From Vulcanimicrobium sp035943995 (GTDB taxonomy: Bacteria > Vulcanimicrobiota > Vulcanimicrobiia > Vulcanimicrobiales > Vulcanimicrobiaceae): a stretch of DNA of 64,000 nt. Positions 43,156-50,541 of this stretch are shown piece after piece (the stretch's first letter is position 1; the number at the start of each line of letters is the position of its first letter). The notes under the pieces were generated by a model that saw only the letters and a program-made list of their open reading frames with translations, was not told the origin of the DNA and searched no databases. The stretch covers positions 62,001 through 126,000 of the forward strand of contig DASZBS010000028.1 of NCBI GenBank assembly GCA_035943995.1, written 5' to 3'. Position numbers and translations under genes: made by a program.

Positions 43156-44224
43156 GCGTGCTGTCGTCGAGGACGGCGTCGAGCGAGTTGGACAGGAGCG
43201 CATTCTTGATCTCTCGGGCGATTCGGCGTCCGGTGGACATGGGTTCGCTGTAGTTCAGGTACGAGTACGGCGACCCGTCGATGAAGAGGTTCGTACCCGC
43301 GACGATACGCGCCGAAATCTCCATGATGTAGAAGCTGGTGTCGGGCGTGATGATCGTCTCGATACAGAACGCGCCGAAGAGCCCTTTCGGCCCGCAGATC
43401 TCCTGGCTGACGCGCACGACGTCCTCGCCCATGCGGTACGCCTCGGCGAGCATCGACTCGCGCAGGCTGATCGGCTGATTGCCGACGACGACGTACGACG
43501 GGTCGAGGTCCATACCGGCCTGCGCTTGGGACGGAATGCGGCCGAGCGAGTCGACGTTGGTCTCGTAGCGGCGGTCCATCGACATGATCTCGAGCTTGCG
43601 CGTGAGCGACGAGTAGAAATAATGGATGTAGAGCGGGACGCCGATGATGTATTCTTGCAGGATGTAGTTCTGCCGCGCGAGCAGCGACGCGCGTTCTTCG
43701 AAGTCCATCGCGTCGCGCAGGAACATATAGCCCTTGCCGCCGTTCGCGCCGTACAGCTTCACGATGACGGGGCGGTCGATCTCGGCGCCGCTCTTGAACT
43801 GGCGCGGCAGCTTCAACCCCGCGCGGAGCAGCCAGTCGCGCTGCAGCTCGCGGCTGGCTTCCCAGTCGAGCACGGCCTTGTTCCCGAAATACGGGATCGT
43901 CATCTTCTTGTGCTCGTCGAGCGACAGGTACGCGACGAACGAGCCGTGCGGCACGATGATGATCTTGCGCTTCTCGAGCTCGGGCACCAGCGACATGAAG
44001 TCGCTGTACTTCTCGATGGTGATCACTTCGTCGACGAACGCGAACGAGCGGTACAGCCGCTCGGTGGCGCGGTTCGCGATCGCGAGCGTCTTGAAGCCCT
44101 CGTCGTGCGCGCCCTTGAGGATCTGCAGCGCGGAGTGCGAGCCCAGCGTCGCGATCGTGTACATCTCGCCGACGCCGTCCGCGCGGTGCGAGGCTTGATT
44201 CAAGGGTTCGACCATCATCGTCAT
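43142..44224 (-). CDS. purP: PurP, formate-dependent FAICAR synthetase of archaeal type
   Basis: A 360-residue ATP-grasp enzyme closely matching archaeal PurP, which makes FAICAR from AICAR, formate and ATP. Motifs: YTIATLGSHSALQILKGAH, VPHGSFVAYL (91-100), IPYFGNKAVL, the ATP-binding VIVKLYGANGGKGYMF (153-168), IHYFYSSL, MSMDRRYETNVDSLGRIP, YVVVGNQPISLRESML and the C-terminal EISARIVAGTNLFIDG with MSTGRRIAREIK. ATG 44224 overlaps the purS-like stop by 4 bases, so it belongs to the purBCLQS operon. Characterised PurP enzymes are archaeal; a bacterial copy in a purine operon implies it serves here in place of the AICAR-transformylase half of PurH. Confidence 0.93.
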   Translation of the reverse strand: MTMMVEPLNQASHRADGVGEMYTIATLGSHSALQILKGAHDEGFKTLAIANRATERLYRSFAFVDEVITIEKYSDFMSLVPELEKRKIIIVPHGSFVAYLSLDEHKKMTIPYFGNKAVLDWEASRELQRDWLLRAGLKLPRQFKSGAEIDRPVIVKLYGANGGKGYMFLRDAMDFEERASLLARQNYILQEYIIGVPLYIHYFYSSLTRKLEIMSMDRRYETNVDSLGRIPSQAQAGMDLDPSYVVVGNQPISLRESMLAEAYRMGEDVVRVSQEICGPKGLFGAFCIETIITPDTSFYIMEISARIVAGTNLFIDGSPYSYLNYSEPMSTGRRIAREIKNALLSNSLDAVLDDSTLAHP

Positions 44225-44664
44225 GCTTTTGTTGCTACCTGAAACGCGGGGTTGCAGAGGAACGTCTCGACGGCCCGGTCGAGCGTGGTGGGCGCGACAT
44301 CGCGGCCCGAGTCGTCGAGTAAACGCCACGCGGTGCGGCGGCGGATGGCGCGGACGCCGGGGATTCGGCGCCCCGCAACCGAGCTAGCCGGAGCTTCGTC
44401 GCTCGGTGCGATCCAGACCTCGCCCGGCGCCGGCCGGTCGGACTCCCGTTCGGCCAACCGGTGCTTGTTCGGGTTGTGAATGGTCTCGATCGAGGCGATC
44501 ACGCTTGCCAGGTCGCCCGCGTCGTCGTCGGCGTCGAACTGCCAGATGTCGGCGCGCACGACGCGAGCCACCGGCAGGCCGAGGCGGTCGAGCGTCTCGA
44601 GCGCGGTGAACGCCTCGTTGTCCGGGATCGTGAGCGTGACGGCGAACGTGCGGGTGGCATTCAT
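44221..44664 (-). CDS. purS: PurS-like FGAM synthase subunit with C-terminal extension
   Basis: A 147-residue protein in the PurS position, coupled to purQ (ATGA) and purP (ATGA). The first 75 residues fit the small PurS fold: FAVTLTIPD strand, NEAFTALETLDRLGL helix, VARVVRADIWQFDAD strand and DLASVIASIETIHNPNKHRL helix. PurS is normally about 80 residues; here 70 more follow, with GEVWIAPSDEAP and WRLLDDSGRDVAPTT, of no recognised family. Identification rests partly on context between purQ and purP. PurS bridges PurQ and PurL and helps channel ammonia. Confidence 0.72.
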   Translation of the reverse strand: MNATRTFAVTLTIPDNEAFTALETLDRLGLPVARVVRADIWQFDADDDAGDLASVIASIETIHNPNKHRLAERESDRPAPGEVWIAPSDEAPASSVAGRRIPGVRAIRRRTAWRLLDDSGRDVAPTTLDRAVETFLCNPAFQVATKA

Positions 44665-45452
44665 GCCGCGACCCCACCACGCACGGCGCGCGCGAAGTGC
44701 TCGAAGAGCGCGATCCCGCCCGACGGCGCGAGCGTGGCGCTGGTATCGCCGCGCGCGGCGTCACGCGACGCGTCGAGATGCTGATACGTCCAGGCGTCGC
44801 GCTCCGGGTGCGGCATGATCGCGAGGACGTTGCCTTCGCGGTTTACGAGCGCTGCGCAGTCGAGCGCTGCGCCGTTCGGTGCGGCGACGGGCTTGCCATC
44901 GCGATCGCAGTACACGAACGCCAGATGCCCATCGCGCTGGATGCGCACGAGCTCGTCCGCAGGTGCGGCGAGGCGGCCGTCGCCGTGCGACGCCCAGGCC
45001 GGGATCACGGCGCCCGCACCGATGCCGGCCAGGATCGGCACGCGCTCCGGCGCGACGGCGAGCTTGACGTGCACGTGCACGGATTGAAACCGCCCGCTTG
45101 CGTTCGGCGCGAACGCCGCGGTGGGGCGGCGCAGCCGTCCGGTCCCAGGCACGAGCCCGGCCTCCGCGAGGACTTGCGCGCCGTTGCAGATGCCGAGCAC
45201 GAACTTCCCGGCTCGAGCGGCGTCGACGATCGGGTCCATCACCGCGTCGTGCGCCGCGACGGCACCGGCACGAATGCGATCTTCGTACGCGAACCCGCCC
45301 GGCAGCACGAACGCATCGAACAACGCGAGCGCGCCTGGTTGCGACCAGTGCACGAGCGCGCCGTCGAGCCCGACCGCGAGCAGCGCGCGAAGCGTCTCGT
45401 CTTCGCTGTTGGTCCCGGGGAACACGACGACCGCAACGCGACCCGCGCTCAC
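44661..45452 (-). CDS. purQ: FGAM synthase glutaminase subunit
   Basis: Class I glutamine amidotransferase subunit supplying ammonia to PurL. GTG 45452 (VSAGRVAVVVFPG) overlaps the purL stop as GTGA; a longer ATG at 45491 would overlap purL more. Motifs: VVVFPGTNSEDET, VLPGGFAYEDRIRAGA, the nucleophile Cys in LGICNGAQVL, ASHGDGRL and the His/Glu pair in IMPHPERDAW. About 263 residues, a little longer than the usual 230, with the extra at the C-terminus (ASRDAARGDTSATLAP). Confidence 0.96.
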   Translation of the reverse strand: MSAGRVAVVVFPGTNSEDETLRALLAVGLDGALVHWSQPGALALFDAFVLPGGFAYEDRIRAGAVAAHDAVMDPIVDAARAGKFVLGICNGAQVLAEAGLVPGTGRLRRPTAAFAPNASGRFQSVHVHVKLAVAPERVPILAGIGAGAVIPAWASHGDGRLAAPADELVRIQRDGHLAFVYCDRDGKPVAAPNGAALDCAALVNREGNVLAIMPHPERDAWTYQHLDASRDAARGDTSATLAPSGGIALFEHFARAVRGGVAA

Positions 45453-47776
45453 GCGACGCTCCCGTAGAAGTCGCGCAGCGGCGCTTCCCATGCGTCGCGA
45501 AGGTCCGCCAAGAGAACGATGTCGTTCTGCGGACCCGGTTCGCAGGCTCCGAACTCGATCGCCGGCGAGTCGATCGTCGACCCGATAACGTGCACCGATT
45601 GCACCTCACCCGACGGGCCGATGCCGTGGGCGTCCGCTAGCGCGTACGCGGCCTCGGCGTCGGACACCTCGAGCACGAACATTGGGCCTTCGGTCAGCAG
45701 CCCTTCCTGCGCTTGAATTCCGAAAAACGGCAACGAGCAATCGTGTAACCACACGCCGATCGGACGCGTCGCGCCGAGCGCCATTTTCGAGATTGCGACC
45801 GCGATGCCGCCATTCGAGACCGCTCGGGCGCCGGCCGCGATCCCGTGCCGGAGCGCATTTCGAACGAACGCTGCTTGCGCGCGGAATGCGTCGTAGTCGA
45901 TTCGTGGTAAGCTCCTCGGTTCGACGCCCATCATTTCGGCGAAAACCGACCCGCCGATATTCGCGCCGGGCTTACCGACGAGGACCACGTGAGAACCGAC
46001 ACGTTTCAACGCCGACGACGCGGTCCACGAAACGTCGCGAATGGTTCCGATGCAGCCGACGATTGGCGACGGCGCAACGTGTCTGCCGCTTGCCGAGCGA
46101 TTGTAGAGCGAGACGTTGCCGGACACGAACGGCACGTCCAGTCGCCCGGCCGCGTTCGCGAGCCCATCGATGGCGGCGACGAGCGCTCCCATCTGCTGCG
46201 GTATGGTCGGGTCGCCGAAGTTCAAGCAGTCCGTAAGCCCGGCCGGCTCCGCCCCGACCGCAGTAACATTTGCGACCGCTTCGACGACCGCGAGCTCCGC
46301 CGCGCGATAGGGGTCGAGCTTACCGTAGCGCGGGTTCCCACCGATACCGACGGCAACGCCGAGCGGCGCGCCCGGGACGGGCACAAGAACACCGGCATTC
46401 GCGAATCCAGGCGGTATGGCGGTTGCTCCACGAACGACACCGTCGTAACGCTGATAGATTCCGGCACGCGAACAGACGTCGCGATGCCGCATAGCCTCCA
46501 GAAGCATTTCGGACAAAGGGCCGGAGTCGACATCGAGGTCATCCTCGAAGGGTGTCGGGTCGGGCAGCACGTAGTCGCGCGAATAGCGCACGCCGCCGGT
46601 CAGAAAGCCGAGATCGACGTCCATCACGACCTCGCCACGATGGCGAGCGACGTAGCGGCCGGTCTCTGTGACCTTGCCGATCACCGCCGCGCACGCGCCG
46701 CGCGCGATGCGCGGCAGCGAGTACATCTCGTTGTAGATCCCGAGGAGCGTGGGCGTGAACGACGGCGGCACGATCCAGCACAGCCGCTCCTGCGTCTCGC
46801 CGATCGCGATGACTTCCGGCGGCAGATCGCGCTGCCCGGTCGACACGCGATCCAGCTCCACCTCCGCGCCCATGCCGCCCGCGGCACACAGCTCCGCACT
46901 GCAGCCCGCGAGCCCGCCTGCGCCCAGATCTTTGAACCCCGCGGTGATCCCTTGCGCACGCAGCTCGGCGAACACCGCGTACGACGCGCGCATGATCACG
47001 TTCTTCAGAAACGGATCAGGCACTTGCACGGCGCCTTTGTTCTGGTCGGCGTCCTCTTCGTCCAGCGTCAGCGACGAGAAGGACGCGCCGCCGAAGCCGC
47101 TGCGATCGGTGGCCTTTCCGACGAGCACGATGTCCCACCCCAGGCTGCCCTGCGGCGCGCGCGAGTGGATGATGTCCTTCTCTTTGACGAGCCCGAGCGC
47201 GACGACGTTGACGAGCACGTTGTCGTCGAACGACTCGTCGAAGAACACGTCGCCGCCGACGTTGGGCACGCCGATCGCGTTGCCGTACGCCGCGATGCCG
47301 TCGACGACTTGCTGCGCCACGTAGCGGCAGTGCTCGTTGTCCAACCGGCCGAAGCGCAGCGGGTCGGCTACGCCGATCACCTCGGCGCCCATGCACAGCA
47401 CGTCGCGCACGATCCCGCCGATGCCGGTCGCGGCACCTTCGAACGGCACGACCTGCGACGGGTGGTTGTGCGACTCGTGCGCGACGACGATCCCGTACGT
47501 CTCGCCCTGCCATTCGCCGAGCCGCACGATGCCGGCGTCCTCGCCGACGCCGAGAAGCACGGTCGGCCCTTTCGTCGGCAGCTTGCGCAGATGCTCGCGC
47601 GACGACTTGTAGGAGCAATGCTCGCTCCACTGCGCGTCGAACGCGAACAGCTCGGTATCGGTCGGGACGCGACCCAGATGTTCCGCGATCCGCCGCAGCT
47701 CGTCGTCCGAGAGCGCAACCCCGATCCGGCGACCGCGCGCGACGGCGTCGTCGAGCACGACCGCCGTGTCAGGCAC
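45449..47776 (-). CDS. purL: FGAM synthase large subunit
   Basis: Small-type PurL of about 775 residues that works with PurS and PurQ. GTG 47776 (VPDTAVVLDDAV) overlaps the purC-E stop by 8 bases. Motifs: FDAQWSEHCSYKSSR, VAHESHNHPSQVVPFEGAATGIGGIVRD, GVPNVGGDVFFD, GFKDLGAGGLAGCSAEL, DCLNFGDPTIPQQMGA and VSGNVSLYN. A longer open frame upstream to 48175 has the composition of a shadow frame and is not part of the gene. Confidence 0.97.
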   Translation of the reverse strand: MPDTAVVLDDAVARGRRIGVALSDDELRRIAEHLGRVPTDTELFAFDAQWSEHCSYKSSREHLRKLPTKGPTVLLGVGEDAGIVRLGEWQGETYGIVVAHESHNHPSQVVPFEGAATGIGGIVRDVLCMGAEVIGVADPLRFGRLDNEHCRYVAQQVVDGIAAYGNAIGVPNVGGDVFFDESFDDNVLVNVVALGLVKEKDIIHSRAPQGSLGWDIVLVGKATDRSGFGGASFSSLTLDEEDADQNKGAVQVPDPFLKNVIMRASYAVFAELRAQGITAGFKDLGAGGLAGCSAELCAAGGMGAEVELDRVSTGQRDLPPEVIAIGETQERLCWIVPPSFTPTLLGIYNEMYSLPRIARGACAAVIGKVTETGRYVARHRGEVVMDVDLGFLTGGVRYSRDYVLPDPTPFEDDLDVDSGPLSEMLLEAMRHRDVCSRAGIYQRYDGVVRGATAIPPGFANAGVLVPVPGAPLGVAVGIGGNPRYGKLDPYRAAELAVVEAVANVTAVGAEPAGLTDCLNFGDPTIPQQMGALVAAIDGLANAAGRLDVPFVSGNVSLYNRSASGRHVAPSPIVGCIGTIRDVSWTASSALKRVGSHVVLVGKPGANIGGSVFAEMMGVEPRSLPRIDYDAFRAQAAFVRNALRHGIAAGARAVSNGGIAVAISKMALGATRPIGVWLHDCSLPFFGIQAQEGLLTEGPMFVLEVSDAEAAYALADAHGIGPSGEVQSVHVIGSTIDSPAIEFGACEPGPQNDIVLLADLRDAWEAPLRDFYGSVA

Positions 47777-48983
47777 GGACGACGCCGGGCGGGAGCGGCG
47801 GTGGCGGCGCGTTGAGGTCGGCGTCCGCGGCGAGCACCATGCTGCGCGCGTTCGCCTGGAGCAGCATGATCCGGCCGAACACGACCGTGTCTTCGAGCGC
47901 GAACGCTTTGGCGCAGCGCAGCGCGATCTCATCGGTTCGCGGGTAGGCGACATCGGAGAACAGCACCGGGTTCGCGGTGGCGTTGTCGAGTACGTCCGGC
48001 AACGCCGTGGTCTCGGAACCGATGGCCACGACGACCATTCGCGCGAACGTCGCTTCGAGCTGCGCGAGCAGTTGCAGTACGTTGCCCGGCATGCGCGCGA
48101 CGGACACGACGTGGCGAACCGACGGCAGGCCGTACGCGCCAAGCGCGCGCGCGAGCGTCTCCGTCGCTGCCGCATGCTCCGCTCCGTCCGCGAGCAGCGC
48201 CACCATGCCGGGACGCATCTGCGGGAACGTTCCGACGATCTCCGCGACCTGCTCGTAATTCGCGCGAACGCGGTCGAGATCGGCGGGCGTCACGACCTCG
48301 AGGTTGCGATAGAGCTGCTTGTCGAGCATCAGCTCCTCGCGGCCTTGCGGCCACACGCGCCACGAGTCGTTGTCGACGACGTCGGCGATCGTCAGCTGGC
48401 CCTTGCCCTCGCCGCTGGCGATCCGGCCGAACTCGACCTTGAGGTCGACCAGCAGCGCGTCGCGGCGACGCCACGCGTGTGCGAGAATCTCGTAGGTGAT
48501 GCGCGCGAGCTCTTGCATCGTCCCGACTTCCGACGCGGTCGCGATGCCTTGCGCGACGATTGCGTCGACGTCGATCTGCGGATCGTGGTTCGCATCGTCC
48601 TTGAGGAAGAACTCGATGAGCCGCGGCACCAGCAGCGCGCCGCGCTGAATGTTCGGCCGCCGCTTCACCAGCGAGCCGGCCGCGACGCCCCGCACCACCA
48701 CCTCGAGCGGGATCATCTGCGCGCGGCGCACGAGCATCTCGTTGTCGTCGTCGTCCTCGCCGCCGTTGAGATAATGCGTCGGCAGACCGCACAGGTTCAG
48801 CAGGCGGAACACGCGCGCCGTCGTCTGCGCGGCGATGCGGCCTTTGCCCTCGATGACGTCGCGGCGCTCGCCGTCGCGCGCGGTGATGCCGTCCTGCTGC
48901 TGCACCACCAGCACGTCGGGCTGGCCGTCGAGCTCGTACAGGATCTTGGTCTTGCCGCGCGCGATCTCGTGTCCCTTACGCAT
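47769..48983 (-). CDS. purC: PAICS-like SAICAR synthase with degenerate PurE-like domain
   Basis: A 404-residue frame with the architecture of animal PAICS. Residues 1 to about 250 are SAICAR synthase (PurC): HEIARGKTKILYE, IEGKGRIAAQTTARVF, PLEVVVRGVAAGSL, LLVDLKVEFGR and DVVDNDSWRVWP. Residues about 258-395 align with the AIR carboxylase (PurE) half of PAICS: ETLARALGAYGLPSVRHVVS, ANPVLFSDVAYP and a C-terminal AKAFALEDTVVFGRIMLLQA. Active-site motifs are lost: GSxSD reads ADGAE, and SAH(R/K) reads SVAR (294-297), removing the catalytic His. So PurC should be active while the PurE half is probably structural or regulatory. It overlaps purB and purL by 8 bases each. Confidence 0.92.
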   Translation of the reverse strand: MRKGHEIARGKTKILYELDGQPDVLVVQQQDGITARDGERRDVIEGKGRIAAQTTARVFRLLNLCGLPTHYLNGGEDDDDNEMLVRRAQMIPLEVVVRGVAAGSLVKRRPNIQRGALLVPRLIEFFLKDDANHDPQIDVDAIVAQGIATASEVGTMQELARITYEILAHAWRRRDALLVDLKVEFGRIASGEGKGQLTIADVVDNDSWRVWPQGREELMLDKQLYRNLEVVTPADLDRVRANYEQVAEIVGTFPQMRPGMVALLADGAEHAAATETLARALGAYGLPSVRHVVSVARMPGNVLQLLAQLEATFARMVVVAIGSETTALPDVLDNATANPVLFSDVAYPRTDEIALRCAKAFALEDTVVFGRIMLLQANARSMVLAADADLNAPPPPLPPGVVRA

Positions 48984-50391
48984 CGTTCTTCTTCTCTGCC
49001 GGATCGACGGTGTCGCGAATGCGCTGCGCGAGCCGGCGCGCGCGTTCGGGCGCGTCGCCGACGTGACCGGTCGGATCGAGCCATTCGCGCACCTCGGCCG
49101 GATCGACCCAGCGCGCGATCCGCTCGTCGTCGGCGAGCAGCGTCGCGAGCGGGTTCGAGTCACCGGCCGCGAGCGCGTCGTACGCGCGCATCGCGCTCTC
49201 GCGAATCACCTCGTGCAGCTCCTGGCGGTCGCCGCCGCGCTTCGCCGCTTCCATCAAGATCGCTTCGGTGCCGGCGAACGGGCCGTACGTGCGCAGGTTC
49301 TCGACGATGCGGCGCTCGTCCACGCGCAGCCCGTCGACGATCTTGCGCGCGAGCGAGAGGATCTCGTCGGCGCACAACAGCGCCTCGGGAAGGATCGTGC
49401 GGCGGTTCGCGCTGTCGTCGAGCGTGCGTTCCAGCAGGTTCGTCGCCGCGTTCTGCCATGCGACGTCGGCGTACGCCGGAAGCAGCCGCGCCAGCGAGTC
49501 GATGCGTTCGGCCATCACCGGGTTGCGCTTGAACGGCATCGCGCTCGAACCGACTTGCTTGGATCCGAACGGCTCCGCGATGTCGCCGAACCCGGGGCTC
49601 GCGAGGATGCGCACGTCGAACGCGAACTTCGAGAGCGAAGCGCCCATGCCGGCCAGCGCCGACACCAGCAGATAATCGAGCTTGCGCGGATACGTCTGCG
49701 TCGCGACGTCGCGCGCGCTAAGATCGAAGCGGCCGAGGACATCGTCCTCCTGCTGCTGCGGCGACCGCGCCGTCCCGTCGAGCAGCCGCGTGTACGATGC
49801 CGACGTCCCGACCGCGCCGCGAATCCCCTTCGCGGTGAGCTGCTCGCGCGCGTTGAGCAGCATCGCGCGGTCGATGAGCAAGTCTTGCGCGTACACGGCG
49901 AGTCGGAATCCCAGCGTCGTCGGCTCCGCCGGCTGCAAATGCGTGTAGCCCATGCACACGAGGTCGGCATGGCGGTCAATGCGCGCCGCGAACGCGCGCA
50001 GCACGTCGTCGAGCGACGCGACGATCTGCATGAGCGCAAAGCGCATCCGGAACGTCTCGACGTTGTCCTCGACGTCCATCGACGTCGCGCCGAGGTGCAG
50101 CTTGCCGCCGCCGACGGTGGCTTGTCGCGCGAACACGCGAATCTCGGCCATGAGGTCGTGCCCGATCTCACGCTCGATCGCGAGCGCCGCCGGCAGGTCG
50201 ATCTCCTCGGCGTGCGCCCGCAAGTCGTCGAGCTCGGCCTGACTGACCAGCCCGGCGCGCTGTTGCGCTTCCGCGAGCGCCACCCAGACCGCGCGCCACA
50301 GCTTGCGGCGCTCGCGTTCGGAGAAGAGCTCCCGCAGCGACGGGCGCGCGTAGCGCCACGAGAACGGCGAGGCGTAAGTGGTGTCGTTCAC
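48976..50391 (-). CDS. purB: Adenylosuccinate lyase
   Basis: Fumarase/aspartase-superfamily lyase acting twice in purine synthesis, on SAICAR and adenylosuccinate. Signatures: KLHLGATSMDVEDN, YTHLQPAEPTTLGFRLAVY, the family signature GSSAMPFKRNPV, and NLLERTLDDSANRRTILPEA. GTG start at 50391; 471 residues. It is first in the contiguous purB-purC-purL-purQ-purS-purP run. The 150-base gap upstream should hold its promoter; no clear -35/-10 pair or known riboswitch was recognised there. Confidence 0.96.
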   Translation of the reverse strand: MNDTTYASPFSWRYARPSLRELFSERERRKLWRAVWVALAEAQQRAGLVSQAELDDLRAHAEEIDLPAALAIEREIGHDLMAEIRVFARQATVGGGKLHLGATSMDVEDNVETFRMRFALMQIVASLDDVLRAFAARIDRHADLVCMGYTHLQPAEPTTLGFRLAVYAQDLLIDRAMLLNAREQLTAKGIRGAVGTSASYTRLLDGTARSPQQQEDDVLGRFDLSARDVATQTYPRKLDYLLVSALAGMGASLSKFAFDVRILASPGFGDIAEPFGSKQVGSSAMPFKRNPVMAERIDSLARLLPAYADVAWQNAATNLLERTLDDSANRRTILPEALLCADEILSLARKIVDGLRVDERRIVENLRTYGPFAGTEAILMEAAKRGGDRQELHEVIRESAMRAYDALAAGDSNPLATLLADDERIARWVDPAEVREWLDPTGHVGDAPERARRLAQRIRDTVDPAEKKNDA

Positions 50392-50541
50392 GGTCCGGCG
50401 CGTCGTTTTCGCGGAAGCCGACGGATCGCCTCGACGAGAAACGTCGGGAAGGAAGAAAGGGAGGGCCTGCCCGATGCCCGTCCGCCGGAATCACGGACCG
50501 TCGCGCGTGGCACCGCCTCTTGTGTGATCGAAAGGAGCGGC

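Noticed and set aside
47777..48175. Upstream extension of purL.
   Set aside because: Composition is that of a shadow frame of the PurE-like domain; PurL homology begins after GTG 47776.
48835..50541. Very long open frame on the plus strand opposite purB, in frame with the pilin-like gene.
   Set aside because: Arg/Ala/His-rich shadow translation with no motif. The real start is GTG 50542 behind AAAGGAG.
50392..50541. A structured regulatory RNA between purB and the pilin-like gene.
   Set aside because: Only short GC-rich stems (for example GTCCG/CGGAC at 50480-50498) are visible, expected by chance at this GC; no known purine-related riboswitch pattern.
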